NCBI GenBank assembly: GCA_014058105.1
Contig: JACGCM010002207.1
Location: 682,001-746,000 of the forward strand
DNA length: 64,000 bases
Direction: 5' to 3'
Origin: Kingdonia uniflora
Lineage: Eukaryota > Streptophyta > Magnoliopsida > Ranunculales > Circaeasteraceae
Position numbers and translations under genes: made by a program. The notes beneath the pieces are model-generated. The model was not told the origin of the DNA and did not search any database. It was given only the letters and a program-made list of their open reading frames with translations. Positions 23,206 to 33,035 of this stretch are shown here, piece after piece; positions within the stretch are counted from its first letter, which is position 1; every line of letters starts with the position of its first letter.

Positions 23206-24060
23206 AATGACGAAATTTAGCTCCCCGCCACCGCGATGCAGTGAACGACGAGATTGATAAACTCCTTTGAGTAGGATTTATTCGGGAGGCTAAGTATCTG
23301 AAGTGGGTTTCTAATATCGTAACAGTACCAAAGAAGAATGGAAAGATTAGGGTTTGTGTTGACTTTACAGAACCTAACAAGTTCACGCCCAAGGACAGTT
23401 TTTTGCTAGCACTCATTCCACAACTTCTTGACTCTGTCACATGACATGAACTTCTTTCTATAATGGATGCAGCCTCCGGCTACAACCAGGTTCCACTTGC
23501 TGAAGAAGATCAGGAAACAATAACCTTAATTACCGAAAGAGGTCTCTACTGCTACATAGTAATGCTTTTTGGTTTAAAAAATACAGGAGCTACTTACCGA
23601 AGACTTGTGATTAAAATTTTTAAAGATCATCTCAACATAATAATGGAAGTCTACATCGATGATATGATCTGCAAAAGTTTAAAGCGAGAAGATCACTCCA
23701 GCAACCTCTAAACCATCTTCGATATCCTTCGGAAATACCAAATGAAACTTAACCTAGAGAAATGCTAATTTGGAGTCGCATCTGGTAAATTTCTGGGATA
23801 TCTGGTCAGCAAGAGACAGATTAAAATCGATCCAGTGCAAATCAAAATACTCATCGCGATGCCATATCCAGGAATAAAGAAAGATGTCCAAAAATTTGCA
23901 GGCAAGATTGCCACTCTTCACATATTCATCTCAAAGTCATATGATCGATGCAAACTTCTTTACCTCTTTCTCCGTGATAATCCCACTCCTCTTTCAAACA
24001 AATAGCATAAGGAAATCATTTAAACTCCTGACTGTGAGTTAGCCTTCCAAGATCTTAAAC
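23206..24060 (+). pseudogene. Tat-B reverse transcriptase
   Basis: Motifs in order are FIREAKYLKWVSNIVTVPKK, IRVCVDFTEPNKFTPKDSF, IMDAASGYNQVPLAEEDQE, MLFGLKNTGATYRRLV, and VYIDDMICKS with the catalytic aspartates at about 23.66 kb. FLGYLVSKRQIKIDPVQI and DVQKFAGKIATL follow. A few stops break the frame (for example before HELLSIMD and after LNLEKC), otherwise the reading frame is kept over 800 bp. Confidence 0.92.
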
Positions 24061-24950
24061 GATATTTGGGGTATCCTCCTATTATGAGTATTCCAGTTGA
24101 AGGCAAATCACTTATAATGTACTTATCCACGACTGAAGACTCAATTAGTTTTGTTCTTATTCAAAAAGATGGAGTAGAGAAACCAATATACTTCATCAGT
24201 AAAATACTCATGCCTACTAAAAAAAGATACACAACGACAGAAAAATAACTACTCGCCTTGGTCTACAATTCTCAGAAACTTCGTCCCTACTTTCAAGCTC
24301 ATCTCATCAAAATTAATACCAAGTACCCCCTCAAACTGGTACTTTCCAAAAAAGAAAAATCTCAAAGAATCTAGTAATGGTCTATATTCCTTGGCGAATA
24401 CGACATTTCATTTGAACCACAAATATTAGTAAAGTGACAAGCAGTGGCTGACTTTTTGGCAGACTTTCCAGTCGAAGACTCCGATTGGGAAGAACTTGAA
24501 GAAATCTTTACAGATAACTCCATAGCAGAGCCAGACGCATGGTCCAAAAGGTTAGGTTGGCTACTTTTTACAGGCAGATCAGCTGGACCACACGGATTAT
24601 GAATTGGCATTTTTCTCATTACACCTTCCAATCATCGAATCGAAAAAGCTATAAAACTGAACTTCTATGCTACTAATAATGATATCGAATATGAAGGAAT
24701 ATCACACGATCTTGATCTCGTCCTCGCACTCAGAGCAGATGAATTGGTAGTCTACATCGATTATTTACTCATGGAAAATCATTACAACAAGGCATTCAAA
24801 ACAATAGGAAAAATGGTGAATTACACAGCTTTGGTGGAGGAAAAGATGCAAAAATTCAAACATGCAATAATATCTTACTTACCTCGACAAAAAAATTGAC
24901 GTGCCGACGCGTAAGCTTACATCGCTACCATACTGAGGGACAGTAACAAA
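24061..24950 (+). pseudogene. Tat-B RNase H pair
   Basis: The classical gypsy RNase H reads LIMYLSTTEDSISFVLIQKD, KPIYFISKILMPTKKRYTTT and KLRPYFQAHLIK (24.1-24.3 kb). A second, plant-type RNase H follows the connection VADFLADFPVED: IFTDNSIAEPDAWSKRLGW, NFYATNNDIEYEGISHDLDL and VVYIDYLLMENHYN (24.45-24.8 kb). Two RNase H domains in tandem are a hallmark of the Tat lineage. Stops occur after the first and inside the second. Confidence 0.85.
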
Positions 24951-25149
24951 AGATCTTTAGAAATTGAAATCATCAAACATTCTAATCTCGATATACAGTC
25001 AACACTACAGATCACCATTGCTGAAGATGAACACCTTGAAGACTGGCGGCGACAATTCTATGCATACCTCAACTCCAACATCCTCCCTAGTAACAATGAA
25101 GAAGCCCTATCATTTTTGGCCAAGTGCCCCAGGTTCGCTGTCCAAGATT

Positions 25150-26265
25150 ACATCTTATTTCGAATCATAGGAGGATGAGCACTTATCGAATGCATCTCAC
25201 AAAAACAAGCTCAGGTCAAAATTAGAGAAATTTAATAAGGTATCTGTGGCACACATGTTTCAGGAAGATCATTAGCGCAATGATTATACTAGCTCAAGAT
25301 GAGACAGGACTGCGAAGACTTTATACGTAAATGCTATAAATGCCAAATCTACGCTTAAGACATCAAAAGTCCAGCCCTCAACTTGCATATTAGCAATGTC
25401 CTCTGGCCATTCAAGCAATGGGGGATCGACATCATTTGACCTTTCCATCTTGCATCAGAAAATAAAAGATTTGTCTTAGTCGTCACTGATTACATCACAA
25501 AATGGGTTGAAGCATTTCCTCTATGCCATACTGATGAAAATGAGGTCATCAAGTTCCTTTGGGAGCACATTATCACCAGGTTTGGCTGCCCACTTATGAT
25601 ACGCTCTGATAATGGCAAGCAATTCATCAATGCAAAAGTACTTGCTTTCCTCCATAAATACAAAATCCAGCTATCCATATCTACACCATACTATCCTCAA
25701 GGCAACGGACAAGCCGAAGCCATCAACAAAAGCATCAAATCAGGTTTACGCAAATGTCTCAAAGACAAGATGGGAAGATGAGTGGATGAGCTACTCAGTG
25801 TTCTCTGGGCCTACCGAACCACTCCTCGAGTTTTAGCAGGCTGCACTCCATTCAAGATGGCTTTCGGTACTTAAGCAGTCATACCTTTAGACCTCGATCT
25901 ACCAAGTACCCGAAGGAAATTTCCAGACGAAGACAATGAAATCGGTCTCATTTACAACCTCAATTGGGTAGAAAAATCCCGCGATAAGGCCATTGCAAAT
26001 TTAGGATGATACCATGACACATTGAAAAAATTATACAACAAAAAAGTTTGAAAATGGAAATTTGGTATTGGAGACCTTGTCCTACGACGGATCCAAGATT
26101 GTACTCAGCCTAAAAATTCCAGAAAGTTATCAGAAAATTAGGAAAGGCCATACATTATCTGCGACAAAATAGATAGTACACCTCGAATATCTATAGAATA
26201 CTGCCCAACTAAAACTGTTTTACAGATGACACACTGTAACCATTTTCATCGATTCAAATAAACAA
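25150..26265 (+). pseudogene. Tat-B integrase
   Basis: A degraded zinc-binding region (CEDFIRKCYKCQIYA, about 25.3 kb) is followed by the core: FKQWGIDII, LVVTDYITKWVEAFPL, RFGCPLMIRSDNGKQFINAK and YYPQGNGQAEAINKSI with the catalytic glutamate. LSVLWAYRTTPRVLAG and the C-terminal WKFGIGDLVLRRI region complete it. The aspartates of GID and RSDNG are present. Roughly eight stops show it cannot be made as one protein. Confidence 0.9.
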
Positions 26266-26282
26266 ATTTTACTGTCTGTTTA

Positions 26283-26709
26283 ATCCTTACTATTTTGATT
26301 TGATCTCGATCCATACTTGATAATTAGGCATCAGACAAACAATATCCTTACTATTTTGATTTGATCTCGATCCATACTTGACAAGTATGTATCAGACAAA
26401 CAATATCCTTTCTATTTTAATTTGATCTTGATCCATAATTGACAAGTATGCATCAGACAAACAAAATCCTTACTATTTTGATTTGATCTCGATACATACT
26501 TGACAAGTATACATCAGACAAACAATATCCTTACTATTTTAATTTTATCTCGATCCATACTTGACAAGTATGCATTAAATAAACAAAATCCTTACTATTT
26601 TGATTTGATCTCGATCCATACTTGATAAGTATGCATCAGGCAAACAAAATCCTTACTATTTTGATTCGGTCTCGATCAATACTTAACAAGTACGCATCCA
26701 GACTATCAT
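26283..26709 (+). repeat. Seven tandem copies of a 61-bp unit in the Tat-B 3' region
   Basis: ATCCTTACTATTTTGATT recurs at 26283, 26344, 26405, 26466, 26527, 26588 and 26649, an exact 61-bp spacing. Most units contain CATACTTGACAAGTATG, a perfect palindrome with one central base. The array starts directly after the integrase stop. Tandem arrays in the 3' regions of Tat/Ogre elements are known sources of plant satellites. Confidence 0.92.
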
Positions 26710-27118
26710 TCAATTTTACGCGAGCACTATCCCATTACAGGATATTCTACTTCACGTTCCTTTCTTATCTAATAACCTCTATTAGAGCTCTTGTTCTTCT
26801 CAAATCTAAATCCAGATATCCATCTAAGGATACACATCTGGCACTCATTCTCATTACTTGCTATTTCATGGCCATCTTTCACATATCACGTAAACAAGCG
26901 TTCCTTATTTATCTGCTACAATCTACAGTCATATTCAACAATACTACTTTGTCGAATCTACTACTTAGTATTATTTACAAAATACATGTAGCAAATTTTC
27001 ACAAATAATTTTTTTCCGAAAAACAAATATTCATCGCATACTTCAAGATTAAATTGTTTTGATCCCACCGACCATTTTTACATACTTCCACCAAAACAGT
27101 ACTGCTTACACAAATGTT
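26710..27118. other. Spacer between the 61-bp array and the antisense gene
   Basis: An open frame of 128 codons exists on the plus strand (26622-27008), but it begins inside the repeat array, has no recognisable domain and reads as low-complexity leucine/isoleucine/serine sequence. I treat it as non-coding spacer. Confidence 0.5.
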
Positions 27119-28462
27119 TTACACTATAGAGGGAGATTTTACTTCATTCACATTCAGAGCACCTTCGGGTACCTGTACATTTGCTAACTCCACAGGGCGC
27201 GAGGTCTCATCTACCATCATCACATCATCACCGACTTCTGTTCCATCATAAATTTTGGGAGTCTCAGACACTTCTTCTTCTGAACTTGAATCATCAAAGA
27301 CAGCCCCCCCAAATTTCACCAACCCCTTGAAGATTTTTTTCCAAACCTCCAGCACCTTATACTGCCCAGCAAAATGGGCCCTCACTTCTCTATATTTTTA
27401 CAACTTCTCTGCATTCATTTGAGCCCTAACCTTCTCGAAAAGCCTACTCTGCTCTAGCTCCATCACCATCCGTACTTCAGCAACCTGCTCCCTTAAATCT
27501 TTCTTAAAGTTTACTTTCTGCAGTGCCAAAGCCTCTATTTTATCTTTCTCCGACACTTTCTTCGCTTAACGAAGCCAACATCCCTTGCCTTTTTTTCCTC
27601 CAGCTTGTAAGCATTCAGCGCTGTATTCAACCCTTCCTTCTCCTCAATCAAATCCTTCTCTATATTTTTATACGCCACAAGCTGATTTGCCAAATCACCA
27701 CTGCCAACAATGCGGTCTATGGCAGCAGTCACCAACTTCTTGATATGCAACAAAGTCATATATTGAGTATTCGAGTGACCTACTAATTTTTTCAAGCGAA
27801 GCAAAGCAGTAAAATTTCTCACCTTCAACATGTTTCGCTGACCCTCGCTGAGAAACGTATTCAAACTTTCAATGTCGACCAAACAATCCTCCAGCTCCTT
27901 CTTCAGCTCGTCCGTCCCAGACGTGTACGAGTCCATGGTTTTCTAAACTTTGGCATCTGACTCTTCGAAGTATTTCATCTTCGACGTCTTACCACAACCT
28001 CTCTTCTTCGGGAGAACACTCACCGCGCCTCGTGGAGGACGCCCATCCACCACAACAACTAGTTTGACGGTACCAGGCACCTCCACCATTGTTGATTGTC
28101 GAGTAGCCCTCTTATGAGGATGCAACGGGGGAACAACATAGCTCACCGCCCTTTTTTCTTATTCTTTCCCAGTGATTCTCCAAACACGGCTTCTATCTCT
28201 ATATCAGTATTATATCTAGCCAAGGATGGATTGTCCAGTAGCAAACTAGCCTCTGTAGCCTTCTTGTTCTTCATCTATATTTTTCCGTCGATAACAGATA
28301 CTTCAGTACCTTTAGCCCTTGACCTCTTTAAACTAGTCTCTTGAAATAAGGTGTTCATACGATCTTGTTCGATGACCAGATTATCATTCCTACTAAAGAA
28401 ATTTTTCCTGATCTTATACACCTCTTCCTTTATTTATGACTTCCTGTCGATCTCTTTCAAAG
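27119..28462 (-). pseudogene. Tat-B antisense gene, C-terminal coiled-coil part
   Basis: Minus-strand frames 28146-27943 and 27936-27535 are the same frame separated by one stop. They give a basic/proline segment (RPPRGAVSVLPKKRGCGKT) and then about 130 residues of heptad-rich sequence ([37 protein letters not shown]), a likely coiled coil. A last acidic piece (27385-27119) has VFDDSSSEEEVSETP. The upstream frame at 28.46-28.2 kb (LKEIDRKS, stop, IKEEVYKIRKNFFSRNDN) links it to the Transposase_28-like exon. It would be transcribed opposite to gag-pol. The orphan copy at 48.1-49.75 kb has the same layout. Confidence 0.65.
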
Positions 28463-28536
28463 CTGTAAACACACAAAAATAGTTAAAAATAATTAACATC
28501 AAATTCCACACTTCGAACATTGACAATTAAAATTAC
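28463..28536 (-). other. Candidate 74-bp intron in the Tat-B antisense gene
   Basis: On the minus strand the conserved exon ends GAGGTTAG, followed by GTAATTTT. The acceptor is TTTGTGTGTTTACAG before CTTTGAAAGAG. The interior is T-rich, as in plant introns. The frame that looks most protein-like downstream differs by one base from the spliced phase, so a small indel or a neighbouring donor must be assumed. Confidence 0.45.
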
Positions 28537-29397
28537 CTAACCTCAAACCTAAGTGAAATCTCTTTCTCTTTAGGGACTCCCCAGGGTGGGTCTTTCTTGT
28601 CGAACTCATAATTCCCAGAGACAAGTAAACCTTCATTAGTGTATCTCCCCCCAGTTGACACCATATCAAAAAACGACGGTCTTTTGAGAAACCTCGCCAA
28701 GTACCGGTAGCCTAACTTCTGCGGGTTTGTCTTGAGTGTGTAGTACACACATAAATCATAGACTATTATCAATTCCTCCCCTGGTCTTAAGTCGACCATA
28801 TATTGCCCCACATACCCTAAAAAAATCATATACATTCGAATTGAGCTGACTAGGTGCCACATCAAAAAAGTTCATTAACTTTTTTTGGTCAGCTCTACGG
28901 GGAAGTTTCAACCCCTTCAAAATTATTTCCCGATGTACTAGAATACCATTCAAAGTTATTTCCTGGTCAATCATTTTATACTGATACTCCTCTAACCTTA
29001 TATCCCCAGGAATATCATACTTCTTCTTAAAACTTAATATTTCTTTGGCCTCTGGACCCTCTTCATAACATGCATTCTCACATTCCTTCACATCTTCTTC
29101 CCCAGCCCCACTACCTTCTCGATCACTAGCTTGGGGATCGTGATCCATATCTATCTCAATAGCCTCTTTATCAGATAGTTTAATAACCTTAGGTGACACC
29201 TTAAACTGTTCTACGCTAGCTATATTGGCACTACTCAACCCTACCCTATATTTACCTCTCAACTGTTGTACACAGGTCCTTACATCAATCATCAGGGTTA
29301 TTACATCTTCGAGGTCGTCGTATATATCTTTCTCATCATTTTTAATTGGTTCAGCCATTTTAAGGAACCTGTAAATCAGATTCCATATTTTTTCCAC
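28533..29397 (-). pseudogene. Tat-B antisense gene, Transposase_28-like (PF04195) domain
   Basis: The minus-strand frame 29397-28756 (213 aa) may start at [18 protein letters not shown] (29356), right after a good splice acceptor CTGATTTACAG. It has an acidic region and then [39 protein letters not shown] and [19 protein letters not shown]. The GLxLP...APSQLxxN pattern is that of the 'putative gypsy type transposon' domain. A frame change near 28.8 kb leads to [40 protein letters not shown] and [13 protein letters not shown] (28865-28533). The copy at 49.7-49.2 kb changes frame at the same place. The function is unknown; related ORFs are common antisense to Tat-type elements. Confidence 0.7.
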
Positions 29398-30125
29398 AGT
29401 TAGTATCTATTATATCTGATACATATATATGTTCATAAGTTCATATATTCATCTTCATATAGCTGTCGAGATTACTCTCCAATACATCATTCTCAATTTA
29501 CTGTCTGCTACTATCATTATTACACTTCGATTTACTACATGAAGTTCTCGATACACTTATATGACTTTTTCCTAGTCATAAACATCGATTACTGTGCTAC
29601 ATTAAGTTCTCGATAATTTTTTTATTTATTTCAATTATAAATATCTAGCAATTATTTATTTACGTTTATCTATTTTTAGGAATTGCAAGAGATCTCAAAG
29701 AAACTTGGACTGTTTCCCGCCAAAGCCACTCTTGTTCAAAAAATGGATATCGCCTTTACCGGCAAAAATTCCGGCAATATCTAACCCACTTTGACGCGAG
29801 ATCCCTGCATTCTCGTTGTGAGCCCAATTGATTCACTACACTCACACCGTCTTTACCGCGAAACAAACCACTCTCTCTCCACCACTCACCACTAATTACA
29901 CCCCACCATCACCTACAATCCCCTTTATTAACCACTACAACTCCATTACCCTCTACAATACACCGTTCATAGTCGTTACCCAACCTTTATTACAAGCCCT
30001 AACTCCGTTTTATCTTCATCAAATCTTCCTCACAATACTCAACTTCCTTATAAAATTACCCTATATATATCTACAACTACCATAATACGACAACAACCAA
30101 GAAAACATAAATTAGATCATCACAG
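29398..30125. other. Non-coding stretch, possible first intron of the antisense gene
   Basis: No conserved frame is present on either strand. If the antisense exon ending at about 30.13 kb (CAAG followed by GTTTGT on the minus strand) is spliced to the acceptor at about 29.37 kb, this region is a 750-bp intron. The plus-strand frame at 29828-30085 is low-complexity Thr/Pro/Tyr and is not supported. Confidence 0.4.
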
Positions 30126-30310
30126 TTACAAACCTTGTAACCTCGCTGCCTCTGTATCCCTATCTTTCGCCCGCTTTTCTCTTTCGATCAACACAAGAAT
30201 CTCATCCTTCCCAATTGTTAGCAATGATCCAAGTGACGAGAATAGTAAATTCGAGCTGGAAATTTTTTCTTCCGAGTTTGTTAAATATGAACAGTCGCCC
30301 ACACCCGACC
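30126..30310 (-). pseudogene. Tat-B antisense cassette 2 (short exon after its own TATA box)
   Basis: A minus-strand frame downstream of the TATA box at 30311-30318 reads LTNSEEKISSSNLLFSSLG, LTIGKDEILVLIEREKRAKD and DTEAARLQGL before a stop. No ATG lies in frame after the TATA box, so either the start was lost or this is a mutated exon. Its 3' end (GGTTTGTAACTGTGATGAT) nearly repeats the 3' end of cassette 1 (GGTTTGTAATGTGATGAT), and the C-termini RDTEAARLQGL and [10 protein letters not shown] are alike. The two cassettes therefore look like a duplication. It may also be exon 1 of the Transposase_28-like gene. Confidence 0.45.
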
Positions 30311-30318
30311 TATTTATA
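30311..30318 (-). promoter_or_regulatory. TATA box of antisense cassette 2
   Basis: The minus strand reads TATAAATA inside GGGTCTATAAATAGGTCGG. It lies inside an open frame that starts upstream at 30461, which argues that the longer frame is not the real coding sequence. Confidence 0.5.
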
Positions 30319-30863
30319 GACCCCACATGACTGTTCATCATACCACTTTGCAACCATTTCACTACTCGAACGTAACTCCTCGCATATCTTTTCTCAACGT
30401 CCTTGACCCTTTGTCTTCTCAACATCAACAAACCCCTACATTCTTGTTCCAACCCTTCCATATCTCAGAATTTTTTTCCTGAAACATTCATGCTCAACAA
30501 TGCACACCTAATTTTATCGTAAATATATTACACATCATTTTCTTTATACTTCCAAATTTTACCCAAAGGAGCACACCTTGCCATAATTTATTACCCTCAT
30601 CTCCCCCCATTGTTATTTACTATACAAACCCCTATATTTCGGGCACACATTCGTTAACCTCCTCAATTTAAATTTAAATCGACATACAATTACATTACTA
30701 AGTCATTCTTACATTTCAACATTTTCCAACTCAAAATTCATTCGACAAGAAAAAAAAAAAACTACAGCAAAACTTCGACAATTTATTAACACATCAAATT
30801 CCATTTTCATTATCATATTAATAGCAACTCGACTATTATATGTATTTTTCCAGAATCATCACA

Positions 30864-31160
30864 TTACAAACCCCTAACTGCAGCATCATCTTCTCTCTTC
30901 ACCAACTTCTTCGTGCAAGTCCACATAAAACTAACATGATCAGGAGGAGTCCAATATTGTAATTGACAACAAAACACAAAATCCTCCTCAGCGTCCTTGG
31001 CCTCTGCCTCGCTCATACCATCATAATCAGGTTCTACAGGATCCTCCAAGTGAACATCGACATTCCGCAGGAGTCCGATATACTTACCATATATTTCCCA
31101 ATACTTTGCTTGCACATGACTATATACATCCTTACGCGCCTGTGATCTCGTCTTCACCAT
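30864..31160 (-). CDS. Tat-B antisense cassette 1, intact 98-codon ORF (MVxTxS copy 3)
   Basis: The start is taken at 31160 ([17 protein letters not shown]) rather than at 31175, because the homologues at 2168 and 6344 also start MV-T-S and because the TATA box ends 41 bp upstream. Features in order are a basic N-terminus, [15 protein letters not shown], an acidic stretch with [18 protein letters not shown], a Cys-rich [10 protein letters not shown], and a basic end KKLVKRED. It is the only uninterrupted copy of the family in the window. It is antisense to the retroelement and lies 1 kb upstream of the 3' LTR. I do not recognise a domain. The charge pattern could suit nucleic-acid or protein binding, but that is a guess. 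Confidence 0.6.
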   Translation of the reverse strand: MVKTRSQARKDVYSHVQAKYWEIYGKYIGLLRNVDVHLEDPVEPDYDGMSEAEAKDAEEDFVFCCQLQYWTPPDHVSFMWTCTKKLVKREDDAAVRGL

Positions 31161-31200
31161 TTCTTCAAACCACAATGACTCTTATTCAAACAACATGGGA

Positions 31201-31208
31201 TATTTATA
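31201..31208 (-). promoter_or_regulatory. TATA box of antisense cassette 1
   Basis: The minus strand reads GCTATAAATATCCC. The TATAAATA octamer sits 41 bp upstream of the MVKT start codon. Confidence 0.6.
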
Positions 31209-32180
31209 GCACTACACAAGTCAAAGTTAACCAACAAACTTTAATTCACCTCAGAACTATACATTTTCAACAGTCACCTCAATCAACCTCGAAATCCCTT
31301 CCTGGACCTACTCAATAAACTATACTTCAATTTGTTTAGACATTCCAACACTCAATTTACTCACAGTTAACTTCGACGATAAAAATATATAAACATATAT
31401 AGTCGGCATCAGCACAAACAAGCATGAGAAGAAGTCAAAGAAAAGATCTTTATTTGATAAATAAACTGTTACATATTATATTCAATATCTATATCCTTCG
31501 ATTACATTACATCAAACTACACTACTATCTTTATATTCGACTTGCAGGACTAATTACTCTATATTTTCTTTTTACCAGAATCTGACATTAAAGCCTCTTT
31601 TCACCAGAATCTGGTATTATTTTTACCACCAGGAGCAGGAGTTATAAGAAGCTCAATGAATCTCAAGTCACTGCACTTTTAAGATATGCCTCAACAGATA
31701 AAAGGCAGCAAAAAATTACAAATATTTCTTTTGTTCGGCAAGATCCCTGGATGCCTAACCAGCCAAACTATCCTTGCGTTCACTACGAACAATAAACCCT
31801 TCTCCCACAAATATTCTCTAGCAATACCTTCCCCCACCCTCCACACCATGACACGATCAACTAATAAAATATAAAAAACCGGTTTGGGACAGAACTTTAC
31901 CTCAGGCTGTTCGCTATCTTCTGCCTCTAACAACGTGTTACTTCATACTTGGGGTGACATCGTCCTATTTCTACCACCGTACCAACCCTCCTTTTATACA
32001 TCTATTTATACCCAACTTGAATCTGCTAGGTCCAACGTACCACATTAATTGCTCATCGGGAAATAGATGACCAAATACAGTTCACTTTGACCTCAAAAAT
32101 ATTAATGACAACTCGTGATAAAATTTGGCAACCTCTTCAGCTTCCAATTTATTCTCGACACAACCAAAAGTACTTATGTC
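31209..32180. other. Tat-B 3' untranslated region between antisense cassette 1 and the PPT
   Basis: No supported ORF is present. Upstream of the antisense TATA box it would serve as the promoter region of cassette 1. It is AT-rich and has no obvious repeats. Confidence 0.5.
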
Positions 32181-32686
32181 GAGAATGGGGCGATTGTAGT
32201 AGCATATTCTCTAGATTTGACAAGAGTAAGCTAGCAAAACGTAGTCAAAGGCAGCCATACCTGATCGAAGACAAATAGCATTTGAGAAGATACCCTTAGT
32301 CCTTGACCTACTAAAAGTAGTCTTTGTGCATGGTCAAGGAAAAAGCTATTAGAGATCCGTGAAGTTCACCCACTCTCCTCGGAATAGGAAACTATTTTTT
32401 TTGTAAACTGTCTGTTTATACTATAAATATAGGCAGATAATAGAGGATTTAGGATCCAAGAATACGCAACTCTGTCATCCATTACACCTTAACCCTACTA
32501 TCACTCAAAAAACTTGTAATAACTTGCATCTTACTAGATTTTACATCAAAATCCTCCTTGAGGTCATGGTTTTTCTCAGCTTTTACTGAGTTTTCCGCGT
32601 AAAATCTTGTTTATCTAGTATTTATTGTATTCTTCTTATAAATAAGTATTGGCAAAGATTTTCCTTCTGGAAAACTCGCCACTATA
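32181..32686 (+). mobile_element. PPT and 3' LTR of Tat-B
   Basis: The PPT GAGAATGGGGCGAT (32181-32194) is followed by the LTR TGTAGTAGC at 32195, ending CGCCACTATA at 32686. The TSD ACCTC follows. Compared with the 5' LTR it is 8 bp shorter, mainly in a T run at about 32.40 kb. Confidence 0.92.
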
Positions 32687-32691
32687 ACCTC

Positions 32692-33035
32692 TTCGTTGTT
32701 GACGCATTGCTGGTGCTTATAACCCTTAGCCACCAACCTTGCCTTGTATTTGTTGACTTTTCCTTCAGCATTTAACTTTTTCTTTTATATCCACTTCACG
32801 CCGATCAACTTGTATCCATCTGGAAGATTAGTCACCTCCTATGTCTTATTCTTCTTAATAGCTTTGATCTTATCATTCAAAGCCTCCTGCCACTTTGGTT
32901 CTTCAACAGTATCCTTAAAAAAAATTGGGTCACTTCCGATAAGTAAAGTAAAGTATATAGTTGGATCATCTGATTAATCTACTCTACTTAGATCATAATC
33001 TTTCAAGTACACTGGTCTCCTGTGTGTTCATTGAG
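32692..33035 (-). pseudogene. Copia-1 RT N-terminal segment
   Basis: The minus-strand translation gives WQEALNDKIKAIKKNKT, VTNLPDGYKLIGVKWI, KKKLNAEGKVNKYKARLVAK and GYKHQQCVNNEEVFA. This is the start of the Copia RT (RVT_2). It is cut by the Tat-B insertion and continues at 20128. Confidence 0.92.

Larger units (their letters stand above)
20134..32686 (+). mobile_element. Tat-B, a complete Tat-type Ty3/gypsy element (12.55 kb) with antisense genes
   Basis: LTRs of 500 bp (20134-20633) and 492 bp (32195-32686) are flanked by perfect TSDs ACCTC (20129-20133 and 32687-32691). A PBS starts at 20636 and a PPT at 32181. The sense order is gag, protease, RT, RNase H, a second RNase H-like domain, then integrase, ending at about 26.26 kb. 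A nearly 6-kb 3' region then carries 61-bp tandem repeats and antisense ORFs. A long 3' region with extra antisense ORFs and a second RNase H is a known trait of the Tat lineage (Ogre, Grande, Retand). Most of gag-pol lies in one frame but has many stops. Confidence 0.93.

Noticed and set aside
26283..26709. A CRISPR-like array
   Set aside because: The units are contiguous 61-bp tandem repeats without variable spacers, in a plant retrotransposon.
26622..27008. A 128-codon open frame on the plus strand after the 61-bp repeats
   Set aside because: It starts inside the tandem array, has no domain and is low-complexity. It lies between the integrase and the antisense gene and has no homologue in the other copies.
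29828..30085. An 85-codon Thr/Pro-rich frame on the plus strand
   Set aside because: The composition follows a TC/AC-rich DNA stretch. No start context, domain or conservation supports it.
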